Shown: one piece after another, positions 12,113-24,134 of the stretch | How positions within the stretch are numbered: position 1 is the stretch's first letter | How the letters are laid out: each line of letters begins with the position of its first letter | Assembly (NCBI GenBank): GCA_023053575.1 | Contig: JAKZAP010000006.1 | Location: 16,625,280 to 16,689,279, forward strand | Reading direction: 5' to 3' | DNA length: 64,000 nt | Source: Branchinecta lynchi | Taxonomy: Eukaryota > Arthropoda > Branchiopoda > Anostraca > Branchinectidae | Program-made: the position numbers and the translations under genes | Notes under the pieces: generated by a model | Told to the model about the DNA's origin: nothing | Databases searched by the model: none | The model's input: the letters and a program-made list of their open reading frames with translations, nothing else

Positions 12113-13269
12113 CTGCCGACAAGGCACCAAACTTGCAGGCATAACATTCCTCACAGTGATCAACTACATGTTGAGCGAACCTGTTACTAGACAGGTATAA
12201 ATTTGTGGACGACTTATCACTCGTTCGTGACTTATAGTGCAGTTTGCTGGTGAGATTTTTGACGAACTAAATTCCCAGTGTAACGAGCCCAATCTTACCA
12301 TTAACGCCGTCAAGCCAAAAATTCTTCGGCTGAGTCCCCGAAAAAGAGACTTTACCCCCCCCCCCCCCAAAGTCCCTATTTCTGTTGTGTCAGAAGCAAG
12401 GCCGTATCCAGGGGGGGAGTTAGGGGGTTGCCCCCCCCCCCCCCGAAACATACAAAAATACTCAATTTTAGGGCCCTCTGATCTCTGTCTTTTTTGCACT
12501 GTCTTTTTGCACCCCCAAAATAAATTCCTGGATACGGTCTTGGTCAGAAGTGAAGATACTCGGAGTCATTTTCTCCTGAGACTGTTCCTTCGCCGCACAT
12601 GTTGACAGTGTAATTAGGAAGGGTAACGCCTCCTTTCAAACACTGTCTAAAATTCTTCGCTTACTCTGTATGACTAAGTCCAAAACACGCCAGCGATCCT
12701 CAGGAAGAAGGAGTAAGCGTGTCAGTACGACTCAAACTCAACGACTCAAATCCTGTGTCAATCAATCACCGCGATCTTCGGGAGCATCTGTGACACCACT
12801 TCTGCCTTTCTTCCGCTAGATACGCGGAGAGGCCGGAGATTTTGCATCGGCAAGGAGAGATTGACATCAAGAGTATAGTCTCCTCCGTGCCTATCTTTGC
12901 TATGTGCGACCAGTCTTGGAGTATGCTTGCCCTGTGTGGGGCCCTTCATTACTACACACTACTCACCTGATGCACGACCTAGAGTCAGTGCAGGAAAGAT
13001 AAGTCAGGACTATCCTGGGTTGTAGAGATATCCCTTACCAAGAAGCACTGAATAAACTTAACATCCAGTGCCTAGAACAAAGATTGTGCGATCTCATCAT
13101 GAGGTGTGGAAAAGCATTGCTTTCAAACCCAACCCATCGAGACACCCTACCCGCAGACGCCCCACCAAACAGCAGAACCAGACAGAAACTCAAGCTGACC
13201 CCTATACGTGCGCGGACAAACCGTTATTCTAATTCATTTGTGCCTTTTTTTTACGTCCATGTTTAACAG
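12113..13269 (+). pseudogene. Degraded LINE reverse transcriptase, 3' part
   Basis: Translating across several frames gives reverse-transcriptase landmarks in order: RQGTKLAGITFL (12116 on), the catalytic box KFVDDLSLV (12199 on), NLTINAVKPKILRLSP (12293 on), VKILGVIFS (12553 on) and YVRPVLEYACPVWGP (about 12899 on). The C-terminal frame ends at TAA 13264. Frame changes, stops and a nested family M element (12397-12542) show it is dead. The layout is that of non-LTR retrotransposon ORF2; I cannot fix the clade. Partial relatives lie at 14125, 20453 and 55385. Confidence 0.75.
12397..12542. mobile_element. Family M MITE with 8-bp target duplication
   Basis: The termini are CAAGGCCGTATCCAGG and CCTGGATACGGTCTTG. 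The exact 8-bp duplication GTCAGAAG flanks it (12389-12396 and 12543-12550). An 8-bp duplication fits a hAT-type transposase acting in trans. It interrupts the LINE reading frame. Confidence 0.85.
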
Positions 13270-13379
13270 TGCCTAACTTTTTTATGTAACGTTTTGCAAC
13301 TGCAAATTAGCCAAGAGCTACGAAAGTTGTATAATAAACCGCTTTCTCTCTCTCTCTTTAGCGATCTCAATAAATGTTT

Positions 13380-13960
13380 AGCCAGTTCAAGCACTTCTTC
13401 ATAGTTCATATGCTTGGACGATGAACTTGGCAATCACACAGGACCCGACCCGATACCCCTTCCTTTCTGGACTAGATCATCCGCGAAGGGGGGGGGGGGG
13501 CTTCTTGGTAAGTGATGGTAGCTGACGCCCTATGTGTATTATACGTCTGAACAGGATCTTCTACGGTGAGGGGGTTGGAGGAGTGATACCCGAATGACGC
13601 CTAGGGACCGAGCAGACGAATGGGTTGGGTAAAATCTTTTTAAGGCACGCCCTTCGGCCGAGTGCCGTATATCTATCGCAATTTCTGTCCGTCCGTTCGT
13701 CGGTCGGTCGGTCCGGGTTTTGCTAGTTCGGGCACTTCCACATAAGCTAGGACGATAAAACTTGGCAGGCATATCAGGGACACGAAAGATTAACTTGGAA
13801 AGAGTCAGTTCCCCGATCCAATAATCGTGGGGAGAGTGGAGAGAGGGGGAATCTGGAATCTTAAAGGAGTTATATCATAAGCATTCTAGCACTTGCACCG
13901 TCTAGAACACCCCCACTCAAGATCCAAGATGAAGCCACGACTCGATCCGACCGCTGGGTC
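13380..13960 (+). mobile_element. Family B fragments
   Basis: 13380-13625 carries an internal B block. A B left end follows at 13642: the decayed hairpin gcacgcccttcggccgagtgcc, a CCGT/CGGT tract (13687-13713), 'gttttgctagttcgggcacttcc' and the first block. The copy breaks off near 13960. Confidence 0.65.
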
Positions 13961-14124
13961 ATCTAGCGGTGCGGGTCGGAAGCGCCCGACATGGGGAGGA
14001 TGGAATTATAGTTTGACTTTGGATCTAACAAAATGTTATTATTGTAGCAGGCATATGGAAAATCTGTAGAAAAATTAAACTAATTATTTGTATTGCAAGA
14101 GTTTGCGGATTTTTAACCCTATCA

Positions 14125-14312
14125 AATCTAATAGCGAAATGGCACAAAACCTTGCCAAATTTGCCGACGACCTAACAACCTTGCCCTGCAAGAGAGCGGT
14201 TCTATAACCAGTCTAAAACAGATTGTCGAACTCTTGGAACGGGATTTCGAAGACAGGAAATTGAAAATAAACCGCAAAAAATCCGCAGTGATGCGAGTAA
14301 GTTTTCTTAAAA
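14125..14312 (+). pseudogene. LINE reverse-transcriptase fragment
   Basis: One frame reads LAKFADDLTTLPC (the catalytic FADD box). After a frame change another reads SLKQIVELLERDFEDRK followed by LKINRKKSAVMRV, the usual region after the catalytic box. No flanking domains survive. Confidence 0.65.
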
Positions 14313-14572
14313 GTGAACTGCCACCCCCCTGAAAGCACTGGTATTCCAATTGTAAACTAGACCTGCGTTGCCTGGGCAACGTGAAGTGTTGCGAGAGAAA
14401 CACTTTGGTTTTGTTTCTTCGCTAAAGTTAAATGCTGAATTTGTGAAACCATTGAGGTTTTCAAAATGAGAAGTTCCAATCCAAGAAGATTTTTTTTCCA
14501 AACTGATAACATATTCTGTAATCACATGGTTATCCCTCAGCCTTGAAAAAAAAAAAAACAGAATATATTTGA

Positions 14573-14655
14573 CGGTCAAAACGGATAAGTCAGCTACATT
14601 TTATTAGAGCTATATTTCGGCCCTTCTTGGCAAGGGTCCTCTTCAGGCTCAAGCC
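14573..14655 (-). repeat. Family E short dispersed repeat
   Basis: In reverse it reads CCTGAAGAGG, a short hairpin, GGGCCGAAATATAGC and 'gtagctgacttatccg', matching copies at 57118, 47815 and 61070. Confidence 0.5.
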
Positions 14656-14884
14656 GCTCAAGCTGGAAAATGAACTTGTGAAAAACAATTAAAGATTCTT
14701 CCTTAAATATTCGATTTTGTGAACTTCTTCTTTGAAAATTGGTTGGAGTTAAAGCTGGTCCTGTGATCTTATTCTGGGCATGGCTGCTGTTTTTGCTGTT
14801 TGATTGGGTCGTCGAAAGGGTCGAGATTCTTTTGTCTTCAGAGACATGTCTTCTTGCCCCATCATCGACTATCACATTAGCTGT

Positions 14885-15165
14885 TTAAAAATATTTTTTT
14901 TGCCTCTTAATTTGAACTCCCTCTCCTACCCCTAAATGTAGGGCTACAGAGCCCATCTAAGAACTTGACCTTACCCTTAACCCAAAGAGTCCTAACACCA
15001 AGTTTCATCAAAATAGCTCATTCCCTTCGAGAGTTATCGTGCTAACAGACGGACAGATGGACGAACGGACAGATTGACAGACAGACAGACAGACCGACGG
15101 ACGGACAGGTGGAAAACTTTTACGATGTCATAGGTTTCCCTCCACTTATGTTTTGGGATCCCAAT
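14885..15165 (-). mobile_element. Family A left-end fragment
   Basis: In reverse it begins ttgggatcccaaaacataag, then a run of CCGT/CTGT units (15050-15107), the 'ataactctcgaaggg' block and 'gatgaaacttgg'. The internal repeats are missing. Confidence 0.65.
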
Positions 15166-15424
15166 AAAACAAACACAATATCGGTAGGGACAAAATTAAC
15201 TTTGCAACCAGCTGAACTTCATCCTTTTCAATCGTAGACATCGACTGGTGATCTAGCTGGTATTCTGAAGCTATCCGTAACTTTTCAGGTTCAAAATATC
15301 ATGGATGCCACTCTACTAATTATTGCGTAACTATTTATATTGTCATTTGTATCCGTTGCGTTAACACTTAATTCTAGGTTACAGTGATCAGATCATCATC
15401 ATTGAGCATCTCATGAAAATGATA

Positions 15425-16085
15425 ATGCTTTAGCAACTGATTCTTACTTGCAAGTACCTCTCCCCTTGATAGATATGAACCAAACTTTTCTTCTCATAAA
15501 AAACACCGGAAACAAAATAGGTGAACAAACTAAGAAAAGCCGGAAACCCCTCACCGCCGAAGATGATTATGGTCTAACAGCCGATTGTTACTTGCAAGTC
15601 CCTGACATGTCTCACAGTTGGGTTCCGTCTATTCTTTGTTCAAGTGTGTACCCTACCACTAAAACTTGTCAATCCCCCAGAGACTTAATTCTAAGTTACA
15701 GTGATAGACCAAGGGGACTAATTTTCTTACCCTCAGACTTATAGACATAAAAAAATGTGCACCAATTTGCACAAGTTTCTAGCCCCTCATGACCCCGTTC
15801 TAGCAACCGACTCTTACTTGCACGTCCATCTCCCCGTGATAGACATGGCACCAAATTGTTCTCAAGATCAAATACACCAGAAACAAATAATAGGATTAGG
15901 TACACAACTACCAAAGTTGCTAACCCCTGATCGCCGAAGATGATTATGGTCTAACAGCCGATTATTGCTTACAAGTTCCCTACATGTCTCACGATTGGGA
16001 TCAGCCTATTTTTGGTTTCAGTGTGTACCTTACTACTGATGTTGTCAATCCCTGTGAACTTTCAAACTGTTGTATCTCCTGAAGG
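15425..16085 (+). repeat. Direct repeat, two diverged copies of about 370 bp
   Basis: The first copy starts near 15430 (tagcaactgattcttacttg) and the second near 15800 (tagcaaccgactcttacttg). Both contain 'gccgaagatgattatggtct' (15556 and 15925) and 'gtgtgtacc'. No coding capacity is evident. Confidence 0.6.
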
Positions 16086-16899
16086 ATTTTTTTTTTCCAG
16101 AAAATGGATGACATATACTTTGATCAGCTCATTAAGGTCTATCGGTTGCCATTGAAAAAATAATTCTATCTGTATTAGTTCAAAAGTTGACTTTCTTGCC
16201 GTATAATAGGCCAACTTTCTAATATCACCACCTAGAAAGGAGCTAAGTACAAGCTCTAATTTCTTTAGCAGTGCGAGAACATTTAAGTTTAAGAGGCACG
16301 TCTGATACCATTTCTCTATCGCAATCCCAAGTGCAAAAAAAAAATGAACTAGCTGAAATCTCGAACAGAAATGAGTAGAAACAATAGATGGCAGCACTTT
16401 CTGACCCGTGGGAAAATGCCACTTTTTTGTTTCTGTAGATTTTTCCATTTATTACTCAAAGAAGATGTACTGGCTGTGGGGCCGGGGAACTGTCCCCAAT
16501 ATTTAACACTTATCGATTTTAGTCCATCTTTAATTTGAAACTGGTGCCTGTCTGCTTGCCTGCTAGAACGGAGCTTTCCACTCGAAAGCAGCAACACGGT
16601 TTGATGAAACGAAAGCTTAGCTGATAGTCCTCTCTGACATAGGCTATACAGCTCCACTTCACTTCACCCACCGTAGGCTCTGGCTCAATTACAAGCAAAA
16701 ACCATCCTTTTTGGCCCCAGGCAAGAGTTCTACGGAGCTTTCCGAAATGTAATGTCATATTCATCAATCCGGCCTAAGGTCCACACTTTCCGTAAAAACC
16801 GCACACATTATACCCTTGCCGTCTTCTAGTAATAAGATGAAATCGAGCGACTAGAAAAAAAAAAAAAACACGACAAAACCAAAGTGTTGCTCTCGCAAC
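16086..16899. other. No recognised feature
   Basis: Several overlapping minus-strand open frames of 80-130 codons occur (16062-16767), but none shows a known domain or clear splice sites. They may be chance in AT-rich DNA. Confidence 0.35.
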
Positions 16900-17205
16900 C
16901 AGGGGCGTCACGACTGGGGGGGGGGGGAGACGCCCCCCCCCCAATGCTGTCGGCCAGTCGGTAAAAAATAACCGAGTCGGCGACAAGCGCCGCGATTTTT
17001 CGTTAAAGTCTGTCGGTTTTTCTGAAAACTGGTCGATTTTTCGCCAAAATAGTGTTTTTTTCTGAAAATTAGTCGATTTTTTCAAAAATTTAATTTTTGT
17101 TGTTGAAAACAGTCGTTTTTTCTGCAAAAAAAGTCGGTAAATTACCAGCCAGTCGGTAAATGTTTCGCCCCCCCCCCCCAAACATTTTGGCTAGTAACGC
17201 CTCTG
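16900..17205. mobile_element. hAT-like MITE (family F) with exact 8-bp duplication
   Basis: The termini are CAGGGGCGTCACGAC and GCTAGTAACGCCTCTG. The 8-bp target duplication CTCGCAAC is exact (16892-16899 and 17206-17213). The inside holds a G run, a C run and repeated 'cgattttt/gtcgttttttctg' units. No transposase is encoded. Confidence 0.9.
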
Positions 17206-17561
17206 CTCGCAACACAATAAGGTGAAAGTTTTAGATGTTGTTTTTAATTCAAAAAAATTAACTGGGATGACCATGTTTGCGAAATGACGAGAAAAGCAAT
17301 TTTTTCTGTTAGAAATCTAGTCACTCTCCGTCGTTTCGGTTTCGGCCAACTCATCCTATTTCTAGGTCCGATCCTAGGGGGGTTGAAGGTCATCTGCTTT
17401 TTCCCACCACCTACTCGTAAGAAGTGCCATATGAGGTTGTAGCTCTTGTTCTCTCGGTATATTGGTGTCGTTGTCAAATATTCAAGGTATCATAGAGGTA
17501 TCACAAATACGGAAAGAGTGTGAAGAATCGCTCATTTCGGAATATCAGAACGACAAACTAA

Positions 17562-18798
17562 ACGCTTTTTGGGATCCCAAAACACAAGTAGAGGGATACC
17601 TATGACACCGCAAAAGTTGCCCGTCTGTCCGTCCGTCTGTCCGTCCATCCGTCCGTCTGTCCGTCCGTCTGTCCGTCCGTCTGTCCGTCCGCCCGTCTGT
17701 CCATCCGTCCGTCTGTCCGTCCTTCCGTCAGCACGATAACTCTCCAAGGGAATGAGATTCTGTGATGGAACTTGGTATGAGGACTCTTTGAATCAACGGA
17801 AAGGTCGAGTTCGTAGATGGGCTCTGTAACCCTACATTTAGGGGAGGGAGAGGGGGTTCAAATAAAGGGGCAAACAAATTGTTTTAAACAGCTAATAAAA
17901 TAGTTGATTATGGGATAAGAATACATGCTAAACACATCGCGAAAACCACTTTATCGGCGGACAAGTAGTTCGCCCGAATCCGAAGAAAACCGGAAAGTTT
18001 GTTCAAACTAAATGTTTTATTTCAAGTTGATTAGATGTTCGATTTAGGGGTAAATGACATGCTGAACAATTCTGTAAAATCATTTTCTACCCGGAGAAGC
18101 AGTTCGCCTGGATTCTGGCCAAAACCAGAAAATTTGTTAAAAGCAAAATTTTTATTTTAAGTTGATTAGATGTCCGAATAGGGTAAGAAGAGACGCTGAA
18201 TCCGTATAGCCCCACATTTAGAGCTGGGGATGGGTTTCAAATCAACTACAGATGTTTTAAAAAGCCAATGAGATAGTCGATTAAGGTGTAAGGATATATT
18301 CTGAATCCATCTCTGAAACTTATTTTCTCGCCGGGCAATTGGTTCGTCTGGAATCTGGCCAAAACCGGAAAATTTGTTAAAAGTAGAAGTTAATTTCAAG
18401 TTGATTAAATATTCGATATAGTTGTAAGAATGTTCTACACGGACATATAGTTCTCCTGAAATCCAGACGAAACCGGAAATATTTTAAAAGTTTTCTGAAG
18501 TTGATTAGAGGTTCGATATAGGGGTAAGAAGATATGCTGAATTAGTTCTGACCTTTTGTTTCTTGCCCCACATGTAGTCCACCCCCCCCGGAAACCGGAT
18601 ATTTGGCAGAAGTAAGGCAGGAAGTTTCGACCAATTTGCTTGAACTTGGTTTTCTCAGATGACTAGCCATTGGCATTAATCTGTTTCTAAATTTTATTAA
18701 TAGTAAAAATGTTCAAGGAGTCTGGCGAAGACCGGATGTTCACAAGACGCAATGGGCTGGATCAGAGATTATATTTTTGGGATTCCATCAACAAAAGG
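17562..18798 (+). mobile_element. Family A element, near full length
   Basis: The left end is tttttgggatcccaaaacac, then an unusually long CCGT-rich tract (17619-17729), the 'gataactctccaaggg' block and diverged ~137-bp repeats with 'ccggaaa..tttgttaaaag' and 'agttgattaga'. The right end is tttttgggattccatcaac. A family B right-end fragment begins at once afterwards. Confidence 0.75.
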
Positions 18799-20098
18799 TG
18801 CAAGCTCATATGGCACTTGCAAGGCTGGGTCAGAGGATGAAAGTAGGAATTCTTCAGTCCGTGGGTTTGTTGTGATTATTTGCAAGCAAAACCCTTGAGA
18901 TAATGGGTCCTTGGAAATCACGAGAACGCATCGTTTGGTAATACATTTGGCTGTGATGATGCGCACTTTAGGGGCGCTAGAAATTCATCTGTAATCAAAA
19001 CTCTTGAAGCAAAAATGATGATGAGCTCATCGGGAGAATGAAATGTGTATTTTAATCAAAAGTATCATTTGTAATTTAAGAAATTCAGTTGTAAGCAAAA
19101 CCCATGAGGCAAAAATATTATAATCATGTCAAGTCTCTAATGTTCAAGTTTCATGGTCCTAGCACATCTGGAAGTACTTTAACTGGTGATCACAGGAATT
19201 CCGGACCCCCCTTCCTCCCCCCCACAGTTCTCGAACCCGATCCAGTCCTGTCACTGGTGAATCTAGGGCTTGTGCTTGTTCTTCCCGTCAAGTTTCATCC
19301 CAATCGCTCCACTCTTAGCGTGTCACAAGATTTACGGCTCCCCCCACAATAGTCGGATCCGGTTCGGACTTCACATGAGACATCCGAGACACGAGGTCTT
19401 TCCAAATATCAAGTTTCATTAAGATCTGATCACCCGTTCCAAAGTTATACGTACCTCTAGATTCTGGATTCCCCTTCCCTCCACTCCCCTCACGGTGGTC
19501 GGATCGGAGAAGTGACTATTTCCAAGTTAGTTTGGTCGGGTCCCTGGTACGCTTGCCAAGTTTCACTGTCCCAGCCCACCTAAAAGTAACTTAACTCCGT
19601 ATGACCGGAATTCCCCCCCCCCCCTCCAACTCCCACCACAGTGCACGAATCCCGTCCGCGTCTGCCAATGATGTACCTAGGGCTTGTGCTTGTTCCTCTC
19701 ACCAAGTTTCATCCCGATCCCTCCACTTTAAGCTTGTCATATCATTTCCAGTCCCCCCTGTGCCCTCCCCCCCCCCACATTCATCGGATTCGGTCTGGAC
19801 TTGAAATGGAACATCTGAGACATGACATCTCTCCAAATATCAACTTTCATTAAGATCCGATAACCCGTTCGAAAGTTATGCATGCCACTAAATTCCGGAT
19901 TCCGGCTCCCCTCCCTCCCCCCACGATGGTCGGATCGGGCAAGTGACTATTTACAATTTAATTTGGTCGGGTCGCTAATATGCCTGCCAAGCTTCATCGT
20001 CCTAGCATATCTGGAAGTACCCTAACTCGCAAACACCGGACTAACCGACAGACCGACGGAAAAGTGATCGGTATATGGCCCTTGGCCGGAAGGCAAGT
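18797..20098 (-). mobile_element. Family B element
   Basis: In reverse, the hairpin-type left end lies at 20065-20093 (atggcccttggccggaaggcaagtgccat), followed by the CGGT/CTGT tract and the usual blocks. The right-end sequence is at 18797-18826. D-type repeats ('aagcaaaaccc.tgaggca', 18870-19110) lie between the right end and the blocks. Confidence 0.7.
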
Positions 20099-20102
20099 GC
20101 CA

Positions 20103-20430
20103 TAAAAACTTTGGTCTTGTTTACCCGGACATACAGTTCACCCGGAATCAGGCTGAAACCGGAATTTTTTTAAAGTGTTAACTGAAGTTGATTAGATGTT
20201 CGATATAGAGGTAAGGAGATATGCATGAATTCACTTTTGAGCTTTATTTTTTTGCCGGACAAGCAGTTCGCCAGGAATTCCGAAACCGGGAATTTGGCAG
20301 AAGTAAGGCAGGTATTTCGATCAGTTTCGTCAAAATAGATATGGCTTATAGGAGTAAATACACATGCTGAATCCATGTCCGAACTTGGTTTTCTGCTTTT
20401 CTCAGATGGTTAGCTATTTGGCCTTAATCT
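20103..20430 (+). mobile_element. Family A internal fragment
   Basis: It shares 'cccggacatacagttcacccgg', 'gaagttgattagatgttcg' and 'tcaaaatagatatggctta' with full A elements. Both ends are missing. Confidence 0.55.
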
Positions 20431-20452
20431 TACTTCCAGATATACTAGGACG

Positions 20453-20905
20453 ATGAAATGTCGCAGGTTCTCTCTCTTCTCTCTCATTCGGAATACTCTA
20501 TTTGACCAAGCCCAAAACACGCCAGCAGGCCCGTATTCAGGAATTTATTTCGGGGGGGGGGGGGGTTGCCTGCTGGTCGGACAAAAAAGTACAAAAAACA
20601 CATATGTCAGAGGGAAAAGCCTACAAAAATCATTAATTTTGTATGTTTCGGGGGGGGGGGGGTCAACCCCCTACCCCCCCCCCCTGTCAACCCCCTAACC
20701 CCCCCCCCCCCCCCCCCCCCTGGATACGGCCTTGCACGCCAGTGATCTTCAGGAAGAACGAGAAAACGTCTCACTGACGACTCAAACTCAACTCTCAAAT
20801 CCTGTGTCAAACAATCACGACGATTTTCGGGGGCATCTGTGATACCCGAGGTGATACGCTTCTGGCTCTTACGCTAGGTACCCTGCGATTTTGCATCGGC
20901 AAGGA
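20453..20905 (+). pseudogene. LINE fragment split by a family M element
   Basis: The outer parts (20453-20525 and 20735-20905) match 12650-12870, including 'caaaacacgccag', 'gactcaaactcaac' and 'gattttgcatcggcaagg'. They are a relic of the same LINE, interrupted at 20526. Confidence 0.6.
20526..20734. mobile_element. Family M MITE with 8-bp target duplication
   Basis: The termini are CAGGCCCGTATTCAGG and CCTGGATACGGCCTTG. The exact duplication CACGCCAG lies at 20518-20525 and 20735-20742. The uninterrupted LINE copy at 12686 has one CACGCCAG, confirming the insertion point. Confidence 0.88.
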
Positions 20906-20931
20906 GAGTTAGTCATCAAGAGTATTTAGGC

Positions 20932-22650
20932 ATGTGTAACTTTCGAACGGGTGATCGGATCTCAATGATATTCGGAAATATCTGATGTCTCACATGTCCC
21001 ATTACAAGTCCGGAGCGGATCCGATGAATGTGAGGGGATCCAAAGGGGGAACCGGAAATCTTCTGACACGCTTGGAGTGGAGAGATCAGGATGAAAATTG
21101 TGTGGGAAGAACAAAGCTCAAGCCCTAGGTACATGATTGACAGAACTTTCGAACAGGTGGTTGGATCTTAATAGCACAATGGGCATTAACTATGTTTTAA
21201 TTTTTATAACATGCTTCACACGTATACATTTCTGACTTCCACTAGATAGCGCTTCAAAAATAAGCCGTTTTCGTGTTACCGCTTGTCATTAGTCGCGTGT
21301 TTTGCCAAAAGAGATCGAAGGCCTCTCTCCCATTTCCTCTGTCCTTTCTGCTAATTTGACCGTTTTTGGCAAAAGGGGAGTCAGGTGCCGTTCTCCTGAG
21401 CAGATAGGTCAACTCACCTCGGACTTCGGAGTTGCCAATCTTCTTTCTCCGCAGGCTTGAGCAGAAAGGACAAAGGCTTTCGTCCAAACACGGTTCAAAA
21501 GAGTAGTGAGGAGTAAGCGCTTGGTGCAAAAAACGGGCAAATGAACCAAGGCCTTGGTAGATAGGCGGCGAAAAACGCGATTGTTGACTCTTCGGCGCGC
21601 CGGCGGAGACGATTTCAGATCATGGTATAGCAAGGCGCGGAAATTCAAAAACTCTCGGCCATGTATGAAAATCAATCGTTTTGTAGAGCTGAGTGACGGG
21701 AGTGCCATGGCTGCTAAAAATAAACCGTCTCTGTCGCTGACAGACTGCTCTAGTGTTTTCTGATGAAACTTTCTGTTGTGTGTAGTACCGAAGAAAAGTT
21801 TAGTTTTCTGGATGTAAAGTTACAACACTGTAAACAATGACAAATACAACCGACTTACTTGCAGCTGATTCCAGAGCTTACAAGGAATTCTCAGGTACCA
21901 CCGTTGAATATTTGCCAACAAGACAAAATATAATAAAAACGAATAGATAAGAAAAAAGAAACCCCGCTTATATTTGTCGAAGCTAGTCAATCGGAGTATG
22001 GCAGTCAGCAAAAAAACGGCGTAACGATGTATTAGCGAAAATATATTGTCGAGGGGTCTGCTTATTTCTGATGTAAAATTGTATTTTAGGGGGTTGTAAT
22101 GGGGTATCACGATTTTTTTTATCCACCCATTGAACTTTAAAGAAACTTGATGGTTCGAAATACCAAGTGTCTCACGTGACCCATTTCAAGTCCGGATTGG
22201 ATCCTATGAATCTGGGGGCGAGGGGGGGGGGGGACCGGAAACCTTGTGAAACGCTTAGAGTGCAGCGATCCGGATGAAACCTGGTGGGAGGAATCATTCA
22301 TACGAACGGGCCGGAATCCGGGCACTGCGGCGGAGTTGGAGGGGGTTCCGGAATTACGGGCTCCGGAGTAAAGGCACTTCCAGGTGGGCTAGGACGATGA
22401 AACTTGGCAGGCTTATCAGGGAGCCGACCAGATTAACTCGAAAATAGTCGGTTTTCCGATTCAACCATTGTGGGGGGGGGGAGGAGGGAAAATCCGGAAT
22501 CTTGAGGTGTGTATAACTTTCGAACGGGTAATCGGATCTTAATTGAACTTAATATTTGGAAAGCCCTCTTGTCTCAGCTGCCTCATTGCAAGTCCGGACC
22601 AAATCCGACGAATGAGGGGGGGGGGAGGAATCTTGTGATACGCTTAGGGC
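20932..22650 (+). mobile_element. Family B element split by family C
   Basis: B blocks run 20932-21172 and resume at 22140 in mid-block ('cggatcttaa' before, 'gaaacttgatgg' after). This shows that C inserted into an existing B copy. The right part ends near 22650 beside a perfect hairpin. Confidence 0.7.
21173..22139. mobile_element. Family C element
   Basis: The left end is near 'agcacaatgggcatt'. The core includes 'cttccactagatagcgcttc' and 'aactctcggccatgta', and the right end is 'cccattgaactttaa'. Related copies are at 39504, 50668 and 58876. TTAA occurs at both junctions and in the expected uninterrupted B sequence, which would suit a piggyBac-type duplication, but other copies do not confirm it. 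Confidence 0.6.
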
Positions 22651-22655
22651 GGTGC

Positions 22656-22692
22656 TTAATATCCCCCTTCCTTTAAGGAAGGGGGATATTAA
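22656..22692. other. Perfect 18-bp-arm hairpin
   Basis: Arms TTAATATCCCCCTTCCTT and its exact reverse complement are separated by a single T. It lies at the boundary of the family B copy. Confidence 0.9.
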
Positions 22693-23833
22693 GGAAGGAA
22701 AAAGTAAAGGAAATTTTAAAGTTTTAAAGATGTGATAAAAACGGTAGAATAAGAAATAAGGGTATACATAGATCTACATAGGTCGGTCATTGAAAACAAA
22801 ATTCAAAATATTAGATGTTAGGATCGTTGTCGTTAGCAAGGGAAAGTGGAAGCGTACTCACCTTGCCAAATCAAACTGAACAGGAAGAAAAGAACGGAAA
22901 AGATACTGTACGCGGCATTTTAATTATGAACAAGAACTGGAAGCTCATATGGCACTTGCAAGGCTGGGTTAGATGGAAGTGATGGTCAAAAGTATTTTTT
23001 TTTTCCTTTTCCGTTAAGATGTGCCAAACTTGCTAGGCTGGGTCATGCAACGATTGCGATTAATGAGTTTATTTAACCCAAGCTCCTACAAAGAAAAGCA
23101 ATAGAAGCACAAGCATAGCACAAAACTTGGCTTGAACATTGTAGGCTTGACACGGTTAGCTTAGAAATTGTCACTTCCCCGACCCGACCCTCCTTTAAAG
23201 TGCTCATCTCAACCGCAAAGCTAAATTTGCATGATCCCCACTAGCCCATGAGTTTTGCATAGGAATTAATTTCTAGCTCCCTTAAAGTCAGCAAAGCGGA
23301 AAATCATCAAATTGTCAGCAAAGTAAAAAAAAAACTTTTAAGCAAATGTTACATTTCATGATTGACGAGGGCCCGTGATCTTTGTGCCATCAGGGTTTTG
23401 CTTAAAAATGAATTTCTACCACTTTTAAAGTGCGTATCTTAACCGAAAAGTAAAAAAAAATAGTTTCTTCCAAACGATATATATTCATGATCCCCAAGGG
23501 ATTATGGTCATTTTTGCCTCAAGGGTTTTGCTTACAAGTTCACCCGTTTAAGTGCAAATATTACTTTTAAGCAAAATATACATTTTCATAATCTCGATGA
23601 GCCTATGGTAACTTTGCTTCAAGGGTTTTGATCACAGATGGATTTCTAGCGCCCTTAAAGTGCGCATCATCACAAACTAGTGCAAAACTTAAATACTTTT
23701 TACCAATTGATAGACTCGAGATGAGGTCGCACTGAATCCTTGTTTGAACTAGCTTCATTTAAGTGGGGGATCTAATCCTTGAAATTGCGAGAACATTTTC
23801 GAATTAACTCTCTGAACTCGACTGACCGATAAA

Positions 23834-24134
23834 GAGCGTGTTCCACCCTCGCACCAACAGTAACTATTAGTTACTATTTCCGTTCCATCCTCACAAAAAG
23901 TTACTACGCTGACCGTTCCAACCTTCTCGGAATAGTAACTTAACTAATAGATACTATTTGCTTACCATGCTCGGGAGCGTAGTAACTACGCATCTCTGTA
24001 ACTTGATTGGTTGGATTCGCCCGTGGCCTGATGTCCCGCTGGAAAACAGAAAAATTGTTCAAGCCTTGACGGCAAAAAGCCAGAATTTGTGACGTCATGC
24101 GTCGTAACTACGGTAAGTAGGGTGGAACACGTTC
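23834..24134 (+). mobile_element. Family H palindromic MITE
   Basis: The termini are GAGCGTGTTCCACCC and GGGTGGAACACGTTC. The inside is rich in 'agttactatt' and 'gtagtaacta' dyads and contains 'tgacgtcatgcgt'. The same element is clustered at 32246-33313. Confidence 0.8.

Noticed and set aside
16062..16767. Cluster of three overlapping minus-strand frames
   Set aside because: No recognisable domain, no consistent splice sites and no second copy for comparison; kept only as an unassigned region.
17619..17729. Possible CRISPR-like array of short repeats
   Set aside because: It is a CCGT/CTGT tetranucleotide tract without unique spacers, in a eukaryotic element.
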